64,000 nt of DNA from Tomocerus qinae (lineage: Eukaryota > Arthropoda > Collembola > Entomobryomorpha > Tomoceridae), in assembly GCA_020055645.1 (NCBI GenBank), contig CM034546.1:93186001-93250000 (forward strand), written 5' to 3'. A program made the translations under genes and the position numbers. How positions within the stretch are numbered: the first letter of the stretch is position 1; every line of letters starts with the position of its first letter. Under the pieces are notes generated by a model that saw nothing but the letters and a program-made list of their open reading frames with translations, searched no databases and was not told the DNA's origin. Positions 1 through 14,609 of this stretch are shown one piece after another.

Positions 1-372
1 CTATAAAAACTATATAGGACATACTTACATTTCCCATCGACAAGTCCAAAAGACATTAATAGATACCTGCGTTCTTGAGTTCGTTTAAAGGCAGGCAACG
101 ACATGTTCGCCCGTTTTCCTTATCGTTAGTTCCTCGCAACTTGTTGGTGAGTGTAATACATTGAAAATTGAAGGTAAATATGTAGTTAGATAACCAGGCA
201 GGACCCAACTCAAGACCTTTTGGTGCCCCTTATTCCACTCAAGTAGAGCTTGCCAAGGTTCCAGTCATTTGTAACTTGTAGATCTAGAAACAATTGAAAC
301 TTACATTTGCACATCCTCTCCTCTAGATAGATAGTAGAACAAATTGACTTTTGCCAAGATTTTGGTTGATAA
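1..372. other. 5' flank of scramblase-like gene 1
   Basis: No coding sequence or recognisable repeat is seen here. It presumably holds the 5' untranslated region and promoter of the gene starting at 373. No convincing TATA box was identified. Confidence 0.4.
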
Positions 373-2142
373 ATGAGAAAATCAACTTCTGTTTCTTCTA
401 TAGACGAAAACTGTTCACCTGTTGGAGTCTTAATGGAATTGGAAATGGAAACGACATCAATGGTTCGAGGTGACGAGGGGGATGCTGTACCTGAAATATT
501 CGAAGATCAAAATCAAAACAGAATCAAAACTCAAGTCCAAACGGAGATAGACATGGAAACTATCAAGCTGAGGGTAAAAGGTGCGGAAGCTGACGAGTCA
601 GAAGAGGAAATCATCTATGAAAATTCCATGCACTTCTTTCCATCTACTCCTGCTGACCTGGAAATTCTACGAACTATTCGAAAAGTCAACCTCAAGCTTT
701 CTGAAAGTGGTACTAACTATAAATATTTATTCTTTATGTGCTAGTAAAATAGCCCAGTATATCGCCGATTACTCTGATTACCATCTGAACGTTTTTTCTT
801 CACAGGTTTACCATGTAGTTATAAAATCACCGACGAAAGCCACGAATGTGTCTTTGAATCTTTACAAGGAGAAACGAACGGAGGAATTTGGTCTAAATAT
901 TTCAGACAGCAACAAAAAATTATTCTGATGCAAGATAAAAATCAACATGCTATACTCAAACTGGAATTTGGTAGAAGCAGAACAATTTCGTGTTTTCAAG
1001 TAAGTCCAAAATCTTCTATAACATATAAAAAAATTACTATTTACTTAAGCCTTGGTGGAGGCAAATTAAGCGGATGATACTGGATATAAAATCATTAATT
1101 CAACCCATTCTCTGTCTATCTTCACAGACATTACGATTTGTGGCAATGACACTACATTTTAAATCGAAATCTGAAGATCCTCTGTGCATAGTATTTAAAG
1201 ATCGAGGGTGTTTCATTTGGTCTTGTTGCTGGTCAACAGTGAGATAATTACCATATTTTATATTAACTATAATGAGCTATTACACTGCGTGTACCTATAT
1301 TAATTACTAAACGGTGATTTTTCTAAAGGTCACTTATGAGACGGTTCCCCAATCGGATAACGTGAGTTCTTTCACGGTGTCAAGCAAAAGACAATGGAGG
1401 AACAAAGCTGAATTTATGGTAAAATCCTTTTACATTCATTCATGGATAACTACGCACGCAATTTTCACATATATTACAAGAGCAATAAAACAGAAAGTCA
1501 TTCGAATCTTTCACCTTCTCTTTTGTCTTTGTATTTGCTTTAGGTAAAGCATAGTGATGGGTCGATTTTAGCGTTTATCGACCGAGAAAAGAAATCCTAC
1601 ACTTTAACTATGGGAGAAAACTTAGGGCCTAGTATGAAGGTTTGCTTAATTGGATTCGTTATCGCAATGGTAAGTCGTAGGTTCAATTCTATTGAAGCTA
1701 ACCATTTATAAATAGCGTTTAGCAATAAAATTGAATCAATATTTCAGTCAATTTTGTAAATTCGTCCTAATGGATTGCTTTATAAAGACAACGAAGATAG
1801 TAGTAGCCTCTGCATGCATTTGTCGTGCATAATTAATAACTTTGCTTTTCTTCGCTTACTCAGGACATAATGGACAGGGAAGATACGGGGAAGTTGTCGT
1901 GCAGGTTGCGCCCAAGTACTTATGTAACCATTCTCTTTCTACTCATCCTCTTTTTGATGATTGGAGCATTTCTGCTGCATTTTATCATGGCGATGATCTT
2001 AACCTGGCCACAGCAAGATAAATTCGGAAGAGGATGTTCAGACAGCGTCCATAATGAAAATGACCTTCCCATGCCTATCAATTACACAGTCAATCACAAT
2101 TACGAATCGACGAACGTAACTTTTCAAGACAATTTAATTTAA
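373..2142 (+). CDS. Divergent phospholipid scramblase-like protein 1, with an extra C-terminal membrane helix
   Basis: Six exons join in frame to 377 residues: 373–706, 806–999, 1128–1238, 1329–1418, 1544–1669 and 1864–2142. Exon 1 could instead end at 709. The acidic N-terminal ~100 residues are unique. The rest follows the scramblase fold in order: a YKITDE opening strand, the FGRSRTISC segment, a cysteine cluster (GCFIWSCCWS) where mammalian scramblases have their palmitoylated cysteines, and a hydrophobic helix (MKVCLIGFVIAMDIM) matching the family's terminal helix. The family moves phospholipids between leaflets or binds membranes and DNA. The usual acidic calcium loop before the last helix is not recognisable. 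A second membrane helix (about residues 305–330) is followed by a tail with two N-glycosylation sequons (NYT, NVT), so the C-terminus may be lumenal or extracellular. Family placement is fairly sure; scramblase activity is not. Confidence 0.72.
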
Positions 2143-5100
2143 ACGATAATACATATAGGTAGCGACATGGCTTACAATTGACGTATGTAGGTGGGTACTA
2201 CAGTTATGATAGGGTTACACTAAATATGCCATTATGACTTAATATTGTTGCAAATACTAACATTGATATCTTATCGTAAATTGTTGGACATGTAAACAGT
2301 AAGCCACATCGTCAATTTATCTGCACTTACATAATTCTGTAGTACGATATACATACAAAATACGAATCGAGAAAGAAAGACGATAAAAGCCTTTAAAAAC
2401 TTTCACCTTAGATTAATTTCCTTCCAATTTGAAATACATGCAAGTGCACAGCAAGTTTTTACGCTTTTTGTCTTCCGGAAACTACAGTTTCTGTATATAG
2501 TCACAGTAATATAAAAGTCTCTGGGAGACTGTGAGAAAGAACCATATAAATTATTTATAACATAACGATAAATGACTATACTTAACATATGCTAGGGTTA
2601 TACATAATAATAAAGTATTATCTACTCGTAGTAGCTTTTACATTTCAATGCACTGTACAGGACAGAATCGTTTATCAATGCATTTATTATTGCATTTTTT
2701 GCTATCTAAAACACTGATGCCAAATTCACTCCCTACACAAGGGTCAATAGTGAATAGTAATATTATACCGTTATTTGTAACTATTAACCATTAAATGGTT
2801 CATTACCAGTTCAGTTCTGAAGGAATTAATGAACTGAATACTTGCCACAAATGCCAACGTTTAATATAAATAGTACATTATATGGATACAGTCAAAGATA
2901 AATTATACAGAAATATGGTAGTTACTCATGTGAACTAATAAGTAGTAGGTAGCAGATTTCTGGAACGACAGCCTCATAAATATGCAAGTAAGCCATAGTT
3001 TGAGTTCTACTTGCATTTGGAGTGTATAAAACTCAATTCTGTGTCTATCGTACAAGAAAGATGAAAGATTCTGTTCTGTACAGTAATTGGGTATTCGTGC
3101 ATAAGTAAAGGAGCCTTATTCTATTTATAATTGTAGTAACTGTGTTTACACGAATGTATAGATTTCGGGGTAATTCTTCTATGTATCTAACAACTGTTAT
3201 TCAAGCCACGGTCACGATGTAATTTGCCTTTACGGGTTGTGAATAACGTCACGTCCGTCATTGCACATTAGTGCACATTAAAGTTTCGCACAGAGGTGAA
3301 AGGGCGAAAGTTAAACTGTCTAGTATACTAAATATAGTTTACAACAAAGAATGAGAGCAGTATAAATCCCAACAAATAGCAACCATGTCTTAAATGCTAC
3401 GTTGGCCAGGAAAAAGCTGATAGTTTACTGTCTGAAGCTTCCTTAACTACCCGTTTATGATTGTATCTTTACTCTTCTGGCTTGACAGGGGCGAAAATAT
3501 GTATGCTGTAACTATTATAACCCAATAATATATTGAGTGTAGTGTACCTGTAGTGTTACACTTATACAGCGACATTAAAAAAGGGAAATGTGTCTACCTT
3601 GTTAACTGTCTTTGGTATAAGTTTGTATATTCTGAGATGACAGTGTTCAGTTTATGAGAGAGAAAAGTACGGAAGACACATGCATTTGTCACTTCATAAT
3701 ACTGTGCTAAATGCTCTGTGACTTCCGTCTATTTCTCCCTCCGTATATTTCACCATATTAACCTCTCATTCCGTGCCATTCAAATACGAGTATATAAATA
3801 GAAGGAACAGACACTTATGTAATGTGTAGACAAAATAATATCTATAGTAGGTCTTTCTGTTTTAGGAGAAAAACGTCTGGGCTAAATTACAGTGTCATCA
3901 AGCTCAAATGTCCCCTTTTGGTAGTAAACAGTCTTAAGACAAGTCAACGTATCTCGTTGGACCCCTTTTCCATGTAAATATTTTATAGCACAGTATTTAC
4001 GCTTCAATTGCTTGCATTATTCACACTCCTCATGCTGTGTCAATATACCTACTGCTCACTTTCACTGCTCATTTCCCACGAGAGTAAACATTCCCCCGAC
4101 CAACTTTTCATGTTGGAAAGCGGTTAAAGGAGAAAAGCCATAAAAATCAGAATTTATATATTATACATCCCACATGCCTGGAAGAATTGCAGTATTATAC
4201 AAATACTAATAGTATTACTCAGTACCTTAGGGCCCAACCTACTATTAACATTACCACTACCGTATTTTGTAAACTTTAATGCCTGTACAAGGTGAGCCCT
4301 TGTCTTGACTTGTGAACTGTAGTAAATAAACAGGACAGACAGATACATACTAAAGTCAAGAGTACCCCAATGCTAAAATAAATACTCCACGTACACGGAT
4401 TTCAGATTGTGAATCAAGGCCTTTCAATTCAACAACCACGACTACTCACTAGTGGTGGCTAAATCTCATGTCACTATGAATAGTTTATAGGTACAAATTG
4501 TAAAGCATTCTTGCATTACGTTACATTTTCTAGTCTTGTTATGTAGCAATAATAATTATTAAAGGTATTATATATGACAACTTATATAGCTATTAGATGC
4601 ATCTCTGCACGACTTATCTTTATTGCCTACGTCGTTAATTTACACACACGACCATACATCAGTTTATCACAGACCCTAATAATTGTTTAGCTCTTAGTAC
4701 TTTGATGATATGGAGCACAAACGTATCATAGCCAGATATTTATAAGCTGTACTTATCTTAATTAACAAGTCTTACTCATGTATACACGGAAAACAATGAA
4801 CATTGTAATGCGCACATACTAACCGTATTATGTGAAGTAGTTGAACTAACCAAGGTAAATGCCTAAACAATTATAGCTGTATGTAATGTACACTTATTTT
4901 TAATTAATCTTACTACAAGCTGCGTGTAAGAACATATTCTGTAAAATATTAATAATATTACGGTTTATGCTGGTGCTGGACATTAGGAATACTAGAGACC
5001 CAACTGTTCTACTGTTATTAGATTAGTCTTATAGTCTATTAAAGGAAGTTATCATTTAGAGACTACCAATTGTACTTGAATATCTCTCTATGCACCTAGT

Positions 5101-7195
5101 GCGTCATTCTTTTACCTTGTTATGTGTAATAAAATCATGATTATATCCTTTTGGAGAAATAAATGAAATCTTTATTGGTACAGCTCTTTATCTCTCTCGT
5201 CGGAATTTTACGAGACGCGTTTAAAGTGAAAAGTCACGATATCGTTTGTCTAAGTGAGTTGTAATTAGTTTTAATAGTGAAATGATATTACCACTAGTGT
5301 CATTTACATTCGATGATTGCATTGAAAAGACTCCAAATGGCATGTGCGCCTTAAAGTAGATTATTTAAATTGCGGCACGAGTATGAGTGTAGGAAGCATA
5401 AGTAGCACAGTGTAGTACATAGATAGATAGTAGAGCATGACATAGGGAAGTGCTGAAGATACGCATGGGGAAAGCAGAAAGTTCTAGAGAACGTAGAATT
5501 TTTGGCAACAGCGAGCTGTTTCTGCTGGAAAGAGGAATAAATTCCTTCTGTCATACGGGAAACGAGAGTGGAGGATAAGGACAGCCAATAGTAAGGTATT
5601 CATCGGGCTTATCCCCCAAACATACGTAGTCTGCTCTACTCACTACTCGCATTAACATTAGGTCAGTTCAGTTGCGATCGAGGGAAAAATTGAGCAAAAG
5701 TAAAAGTGAGTGAAATAAAAGAAAGGCAAGTGAAAGTCAGGAGAAAGTATTCGGATAAGGATTGACTTGTGTAAAGCAAGCAACTTATGCACAAGAGCAT
5801 ACTTGAGGAAGCAATGCTATTGATTAATTCCTGACCCAGTTCTTCCTTGGCTCTCAAGCGCAGCCCCTTACGGTTCCGTCAGCAAATTAAACCTCTTATC
5901 TGCAAAATTGTGAAGAGAAACACTATACAATATTTGATAGCCAGTACATAGTTGCTCTTGTTCCGTTTGCATGTTTGTTACAGCTTATAATCTAATCTGG
6001 GAAGCAAGTGGTTTGCTTTCCTTTTGCCTCCCAGCACAAGTGGCAATGGCAAGCTGACTAGCTATCTGTTTACAAGATCTCTCTAATTTAATTTTCAAAA
6101 GCTGAAAACTTTCAACACGAATAGCTACGTATACGCTACAACACCCCATATAGATCTTAACCAAACATTTTATTAGCTTTATATTACATAACAAGAAGTA
6201 ATGTACATCTGTACAATCTACCAGACACAGACAGTAAACTACACACACAGATACATACACTATGCTATCTAATAACTTTCAGATCGTGTCTTGTGTGTCA
6301 ATTCTCAAATTCCGATTACATTTACATTGATTTTTACTGCCGCAAAGGATTGTGTCGTTTCATTCATAATAAGGTAAGCATTTTTCCATTCTTCTTTCCC
6401 CCACTTACGGAACTTTCTTTGTCAGAAATTCCACTTGTACTTATTGTATCCACACATTCTACACATACTTACGTAGATGCCTATCTTTCTCCCTCGCAAA
6501 ATAAAAGCCCATATAACGTATATGGCAGTACACACATAGCGTAAGTAAATATTTACATCCTTTTTTTATACAGTAGATATTTATTTAGTTTGAATATCTA
6601 AATACATCTCATGTTTACTTTGTTATCATTTCTGATGAAATCAGCAAATATTAGGATGCGCACTGGATACAAAATTACATTATTGGAAATCTTGCAGATA
6701 TTTGGTAGTCACCACACGATGCATAATACATATTGAAAAGAAACTTAGCATATTGAATCAAACTACACATCAAGCAGTTCCATATTATTACTAAATTTAA
6801 TTTGAGGCTGAAGGCTATTCCAAAAATCGTATTAAAAAAAGCTCTGCACAAGCAAATCATTTTCGAATATTTTAAGAGACAGTTTTATTTATACGATACG
6901 AGAGATAGTTTTAACTAACGTAAGGTAGAGAGGTTGGATTTGAGTTTTAAATGTGTTTTATCAGTTTATCTACATAGTAGTAGGGTCATCAGTGTTGTTG
7001 TGATTTACAGCGTGTTGATAGTCTGACTAATGTAATTTGGCATGTGTGAATTTAGCAAGTGGTATTATCAATCCATCAAGGACGAGGAGGACAATAAAAA
7101 CTGAAGGATCACCTGAGCTGGAGAAAGGTGCCAAGTGGGTGTACGTGTGAAAGGCGAGAAAGACAGCCGTTGCAGTTCTTCTTGTGAAAGTGATA
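2143..7195. other. Intergenic region without a supported gene
   Basis: About 5 kb of AT-rich sequence. The open frames present are under 100 codons, lack plausible splice partners and resemble no family I know. No strong inverted or tandem repeat was seen. The right part should contain the promoter of scramblase-like gene 2. Confidence 0.5.
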
Positions 7196-10100
7196 ATGTC
7201 AGAAGCTGAGTACGTGCCGTTACAAACCTACAGCACTGGAAATGTTGAGAGCTCACCAACTGCCTCTAACAAACACTTGAGCGGCCGTACGTCCCATCTT
7301 CATTTCTTTACAAACTCTTTCGGGAATGTTTTAACACTTCTAAATTTAAATTGCCTTGAACTTGGAGAGATAGTCTAATCGTTATCATAGTACTATGATT
7401 TTTCATAATTACTACTACCAGTTTATTTTTATTACATACGCGTACTTAACTTTGATTACTTCCCTCTGTAACCGTCATTTCCAGATGTGCATACAATTTA
7501 CTTAAACTTTCTATTAACCTTTATGTTATCGATTCTAGTTTAGCCATAGTCACCCGAATTATAACGTACTAATTAATTTATTCAGTCTTTCATGATAACA
7601 TCCTTTGTTCACAAATTTTGTTATCTACCTAGTACATAGGTTTAGTCTGCTTCGACACTTGTATGCATTGTTATAATGACTAAAAAGAATCTATTTTTAG
7701 TAATATTTTTATACGAATGCTGCCAGTACATTTGTAGCGAAAGTAAAGCAACTCTAAACCATATAGTAGTAGTTTTTCACTTGGACAAATAAATTATTTC
7801 ATGTTACTAATGCACTTTAATTTCCTCTCTTTACTATTAGAATTTGATTTAGTAGATCAAATTGTCGAGATTTTATTACTTTAAAGTATCAGCATTGAAA
7901 ACTTCTTTGGTTTCCAGCATTTTATACGTATGTACTAATTTTAACTCAGTAGAATTGGTATGAATTGATGATGATGGCTAATGAGATAACCCTAACTTAT
8001 GATAGTGGATGAATATTAGTTACAATTAGTAGTCTTGAAATGGGTGATATCGCACTTCACCACCAAATAAAGTCCCGATTTAGTGAGGAATTGTGCTTGG
8101 TGGATTTGAATAAGTATTCCAGCCAGACTTGTCCTTGATGTACCTATGTCACACTTTATCACTCAAGTTACGTAGTACATATTTTCTTTGTTATTTTACA
8201 TTTCCTCTGGGATGTCATTAAGGATAAGTTATCAGTGGGATGGTAAGCAGTTGTCGTGTTAGTATCATATTTATTACATTTATTCGGATAGTTCCTTCCT
8301 GAGTATGTACTTGTGCAGAGAAAGTTTATAAGGGTTCAGTATTTATTAGGAAAAAACTGCGCAAGAACCCGTTTCACCTCTACATGCATTATAGTGTAGC
8401 GCATTTGAAGTAACTACAGATAATAGTGTAGCAATTTACAATAGGAATTTATAGCATCCTGTTTTAGTGTTACTGTTATGGGACGTTACGCAATAGTACT
8501 CAGTAGTCCTATCATATTCATTTCTTCCATTCAAAAAAATATACAGTTGTACAGATAGTAAACATGGTTACTCTAGATCCAATAACGTGTCTCTACTTCC
8601 AGTAATGCATATATAAGGTATATCGGATTATATGGTACGAAGAAAGAAGATGTGGTCGTTCTTTTGGTCTGCTGATTCTGATTTGGGTCTCGTATCTCTT
8701 ATGATTCTCCAGCCAAGACACGAATCCGACCTGCCGTTGCGTTGCCGAGACTTGCCAAACCAAGTCAACCTAATAGCGCATTTATTTATTACTCCAACGT
8801 CCTAGAGAGATAATAGAGTTACTTACAGACTTGGATAGTAGGATGAGACGCAACGCTGGAACATTTTCATTGCGTCATTTACAGACTAAACTGTGGCTAT
8901 CTGTGCAAAGCGAACAACTGGCTATGGCTACTCTTTACTACGTCCCTTTACGACAACCAACTCCAGTCGATCTTTAAATACTTTATGCAACTTCCTCGCG
9001 ATTAAATTGCATTGCACCATTCTCATGTGCTCTTCTTCCCTATAGTAGTACTTACTAAAAACTACGTAGACAAATGTGAGCACGTCAACATGCACGCCTA
9101 GTTGGTTCCGGTGAACTGGCAAATACACTGACGATTCCTCACCCATTTACTACACGAAAACTTGACAGAACTTGGCACTTTACTGCTCTGCCCGCTCTAC
9201 TGAAGATCTGACTCTATCAACTCATCCACCAACTGTTTTCTTAATTAATGCAATTAACAACGAGAGCCTTCATCCAATCTTCCACTTACAGCTAACTTTA
9301 CATTTTCCAAATTCAGCCCAATGCAATAAGGCAACATTGAACTACCCAGTTAGGGGATTCTACAACCATTATGTAGGTATACATACTTTATAGTTATGGA
9401 ATTAGTCCCTCATTACATCATAAACTTCTCCTTTAGTACACTTTCATTTAGACCACAAGCAGAGTCAGAGCATCAAATATGCATTTTACTTTAAATTTGG
9501 ATGTTATATCTTGGCACACGGATAAAAATATGCAAATGAACCAGAAATAGACAATTTTTAACATGAAAAGTAGCTTTTTAAAGCAAATCATAAAGTTTAA
9601 TGAGTGTAGATAAATTACATTGCATTGTGGAAATATGCCATAGTCTTACACATTTACTAAATTAAAATTCAGATATTATAGTGTAATCTAATATTCCTTA
9701 GGTTGCATCAATAGCCTTACAATGTAGACCTTATACACTCTTTACACTCTAAATAATGGTGCCTTAGCAAAGTCAAAATAAGTTCAGGTTATGTTAGTAC
9801 ACATACAGGGAATCTGTGATACTGTAAACTAATGCAACTTTTTTCAATGTTAAGTATGTCAAATTGGCTAGTTAACATAGACTATTAAACTACACAAGAT
9901 CATTTACATTTCACAAAGCAACCATAAAAATTGTGGTATTAGGTAGCTTTTATTTAGGTACAGTAGTTGAGTGTGGTAACTGGAGAGTACAACTGCTGAG
10001 ACATTTTTATAAATGCACCTAGGCACATTTAGGAAAGGAAGATGTTAATGGTACTACAGCATGAACTAGATATAATTTCGCATGGATAGCTTGTGCATGA

Positions 10101-13100
10101 AACCCGAATGACTATTATTTGTATTGACGATCATTATAAAACGTTTAAATTGAAACTCTAGGTAAAAAGGAATAGTAAGTCGGTAAGTGAAAGATGATGA
10201 GTAATGACACGTTTTAGTCTTTGAATAGATTCATTAGTGTGGATGATGAGATGTTTGGGATTGTAATATGCGACTGTCAATTCAGACGTTTGTTCTTTGC
10301 TTGTGTAATGCAGTGGCGGTTAGCGGTTGCGTTCTGTGTTTGTTCTAGTTAAAGCATGAAAGTAAGAACATGTCTTTGAAGTGATGCTGAGAAGAAGCCG
10401 GGACTTGGCTTCTTCATAAATTAGTTCGTAAAGTGCTGACGATAAATTGCCCCAATGTTTTTCTTCAAGTCATCTGAACTCAATTCAAAACTCACTCAAT
10501 CAGTCACGTCGTTCTATCCAATCTTTACCTTTTTATTCCGTTACGCTTACTTTGCGATATTTAACTGATTGGGAAATGGTATACTATTATATTAATTGAT
10601 CACATTATTCCTTTTTACTACAAAATAGTGAATATAGTTTGGTTGAACCCGCACCATAAATATACTTTACTATATACTATAGCTATACTCTAGTAGAGTT
10701 CCTTCGTTCTACAACGCGATGTAGTCAAGTAACATCTTTAGCTATATTGAACGAACTAGGAAAAAATGTCAACAGTAAATTTTATCCAAATGAAATATTC
10801 TTCTCAAATAAAATGAACTTGCCTATTGCAATTCTTTGAGGTTTTATTATGTCATCCTAGACAGGCAATCTGAAAAGACTTAGGTGTCAGTAACTGTAGG
10901 TAGAAAGAGACAGTGCAGGTGCAGTGCCATTACGGAATGTCCTTTATTTTGGCGAGTAGTAAAATTAAACGAGAGAGTAGCAATCCCATAAACTCTAATT
11001 GGTAAAGTTGATAGTTCTGTCTCTGTCACGGGGCTGGAACTTGGAGAATGTCGAGTTACAATATTCTACAGCGTTACAATGTTAAGGGAGAGGTAGAAAA
11101 ATAAAATAGTGTAAGATATTGGCTTCCTTTCTCTAAGCGCTGCGTTGGTTTGTGGAAGGAGATTTTTGTGTAGTGGCATGGCATACCGTTTGTGCTTGTG
11201 TGGAGTTGTCTTGCCTTGTCCTGCGATTGCATTACATTATGACCTCTTTGTACTACGATTACACTTAAATGCTCCACTCAGAGTTTAAAGTATAGTTTTA
11301 AACATTTTGAGCACAATGGTAGCTCTGTTAATTTTATTTCGTTGTTCGCAGACGTGAATAGTTGGTTGGTGTTGTTGATGCTGCTCTGCTATAAATAGGA
11401 TTTGTTTTCAGTCTAAAAGTTCTCTAGTGTATCAGCCGTTGTTATTGTAAGTATGATGTAAGCTGAGTAGCATGTAGTTGTTCTCTTTCTGTTCCCCATA
11501 CACTTACGTCTCTTGGTTTTCAGTTGAGTTGATTGAGACCGATTTTCATGTACTTATTTCAGTGCAGAGTTACGGCATGGCACACTCTCGCCTTTTCTAT
11601 CTACCGAATTAAACAAGTTGTATTTAGTGTAGCCCGGTAGTTAATTTTGCTTTTATTACGTCTACTAAGCTTAAATGCCAAAATATTAGAATAGGTGCAT
11701 AATAATATTATCTAAAGGATTTAGTGCTTTGATCGTGAAGGAGATCGCTTTGTACACAAAGTCGGTCCTCCTCCTGAATCCTGAACCTAATCTTTTAAAT
11801 TCTGTGCACGTTTACTGTGAAAATATATCTCTGAATATTAATAATTTTTGCCATCCTGTGCCAACAGTAGTTGTAGCGTAGCCTTACTCTTAGCGAATTC
11901 TTTCCATTTTCACTTTCCGTCGTGTCGTCTTTTGGTCTTGTTCCGTTTTTTCATTTCTGTTTGTGATTGTGAGTTCAAGTGCAATAAACTACTGTACTGT
12001 ATTGTGTTTCCCACGTTGCTCATTTGAATTGCTGTAATAACGTTGTTGCAAATCCAGAAGGCTGTTTATATTCAATCGAATGCAGCAATTTTTGTGATAT
12101 TTATTACTACTTATAAATCTCTATTTCTAATAGACTATTTTATTTACTCACAAATGATTGGGTCACAATTGTCGAGGAAAGACTCTGGTAAGATTCATCC
12201 TCCTTGGACCAATTTTCATATGTATAACTAAATTCCATTAATTTATGTCATATCCTATATCACTATGTTTTCATTTATACACGTAGATATTCTTATTTAA
12301 CTTGCGCAAAGAGGGAACATATTTTATTTATCGTTCTGCTGCATATTTTATTACCTAACCACATGTATGACTAATGTAATTGCTTCATGAATTCTATTTT
12401 CTACTATTCCAGCGAGAATTTACTTGGAAATACTCAAATTAGAACAAGAGCGGCAGGAAGCCAAAAAAGCAGGTTGGTTTTGTTTTTTTCTTCGCCGAAG
12501 GTTGCTTTATGCATTTTATAACCATATCTCCTCTTACGAAGTTGGTATGTAAGTAAAGTACCACTGAAATCTGATACATATTTCTCTCAGAAAGTATTTT
12601 TTAGGGACATTATTACTAACAGCTTATAACTCACATCACCACTATTGTAAATTGCCATGATATTACTCTAATGCATGCTATAATATTCTTCTACTTTATT
12701 GTTCACTCCCGAGATATAAATGTTTGCATTAATGCTAAATGTGTTTACACATGTGAGAATGCTCCCAATTGTGCTAAAACGCTATTTGTTCCACATGTAA
12801 TTTGTTATACTTAAGTATATACATTTATTGTGTTTTATTACCTGCAGAAGCCTTAGCTGAAGCCGAACGGCAGGCTCAACTACAAACTCAATATACTCTC
12901 GAAGCTGAAAATGAAGCTGGTCGAAAATTCCTGGCTAAGGTTATGCAAAAGCGTAAAAACAGACTTGCAGCAGCAGCGGAAAAAGAAAAGGAGCAAGAGC
13001 TTAGTCCACCTGCAAATTCCTATCCTATAAGGTCAGCATCAATGTAAACAAAAAATCCATGAGTAGCACATTTGACCGGTAATAAAATGTAATGTATTTA

Positions 13101-14609
13101 CTACGTGTAGCTGTCGGTGAGGGTTTAGGCTATGCTATCGCAAATATTGCCAATTTTATAAATGTAGAATACGTGTTAGGTAATGCTAGAACGATCTATA
13201 GTAAGTAGAACACTCTGATTTAAAATCGATTTCGTATTGTTTTTCTTCCTGCAGAGAAAAGCCACCTGCAAAAGGTCCGCCAAAGTAAGGAAAATACAAT
13301 CAAGGCAATGGTACGTGACATTCCACTCAATTACTCCCATGTAATAATGAGATATTTCTTTATTCCAGACCAGATCCTACAGCTGCGTGGGTTTGCCCAA
13401 CTGGACTAGGGCCTTTGAGGAAATGCAATCAATTCATTCTAAAATTAACTCCGCCAGGTTGAAATTGGATGGATTCCTTTAGTTTGGAAATACTATAATG
13501 AGATTTTAGTTGGGAAGATGGAATGGCATTTTCTTTCTCTTTCAGAGTGCTGTGGGGGTCCTCGCCTAGTGGACATCTACAATATGGCTGACAAAGTTCT
13601 CTTGAATGGAACTATTGACTCTGACACTGAATTCTTCCTAAGAACTCCGGGCGCTGAGCCAGAAGACAATTTGATAACAATGAAGTGCGATGAGGTTGGG
13701 TGACATCTGACATGTGCACTTGCTGATTACATTTTCATTTCTCGCTAGAGAGAGTTATTATTTTATGATTCTATTATGTATTTCAGAAAAATGAAACATC
13801 CATATCATTCCCAGATCTCGAGAATGTCGCCTACATTTGTAAACCAATAAAAGCCAAAAGAATTTCTCCTCAGCAGGAGTACGAAATAGATACTGGAGAG
13901 GGATACTCCAATCATTTCAACTTTGGTATTGAAGTTAGCAAGGGAGGAACGCCTAAAAGTCCCGAATACATCTTTAAGGTACCTTTCAATTTACAAGGTC
14001 AATTTAAGGTAGTTCCAAACAAGTTGCATTCTTGAGACGTAAATATTTCACAACCAACTTTTGTGAGGACAACTTTTATTTAGAGTTAATTGTTTAACTG
14101 ATGAATGTATTCTGGTTTCCAGATGATAAATCCAAATTTGATGAATGTGGCAACAATAGTGCTGTTGTCTAACTACAGAACTGCAGAAGTGATTATGGAT
14201 GAGAATCTTTGGCCTTCTCAAAAAGCAGTGATTCTTGCTACAGGATTTTATATGATCTGGGATATGGTAAATTAGGCTGTTTATATTTTTAATAACTAGT
14301 ATGATACACGGTAGTACGGTAGATTCATTATTTTATAGATTCCTTCTCAACATCTATTGATTTCTACAGGTGCAAGAAATTAGGAGAAAAGCAGCCTACA
14401 TCAGAGTCATCGTAGTCTCTGTGCTGATAATTATAGCGTTGATTGTACTGATATTCACCTTAATGTATGACTGGAGTGGTGATGAATATGTTATGAATGG
14501 TACTTCTCCTCCTCCTCTAACAACAACCACAACAACAATGAAGCCTCCAATAAGCCTTGAAGAGAAACTCTTTAAGAAATCTAAGAAACTTAAGAAAATG
14601 AAAATGTAA
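7196..14609 (+). CDS. Divergent phospholipid scramblase-like protein 2, with coiled N-terminus and extra membrane helix
   Basis: Well-supported exons: 12413–12472, 12848–13031, 13255–13284, 13369–13457, 13546–13694, 13787–13978, 14123–14266 and 14370–14609, all phase-compatible. They are preceded by an exon ending at 12187. The likely first exon is 7196–7286 (MSEAEYVPLQTYSTGN...), joined through a weak acceptor near 12134 to give about 410 residues; the alternative start is the ATG at 12154. The N-terminal part is a charged Ala/Glu/Gln-rich, coiled-coil-like helix. Then CPTGLGPLRKCNQFILKL closely matches the CPPGLEYL...I.QI signature that opens the scramblase domain, followed by ECCGGPRLVDIYN (the CCG...L.I.DN strand) and a terminal-type helix (KAVILATGFYMIWDM). 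A second membrane helix (VIVVSVLIIIALIVLIFTL) precedes an NGT sequon, a Thr-rich run and a basic lysine-rich C-terminus. The calcium loop is not recognisable. The same two-helix architecture occurs in gene 1. Confidence 0.72.
7287..12133. other. Long first intron (or upstream region) of scramblase-like gene 2
   Basis: About 4.8 kb between the exon ending at 7286 (donor GTACGT) and the next exon. No coding exon or clear repeat was found. If the gene really starts at 12154, this is intergenic sequence. Confidence 0.4.

Noticed and set aside
7287-12133. Possible separate genes in the long intron of scramblase-like gene 2
   Set aside because: Open frames there are short, lack paired splice sites and resemble nothing known.
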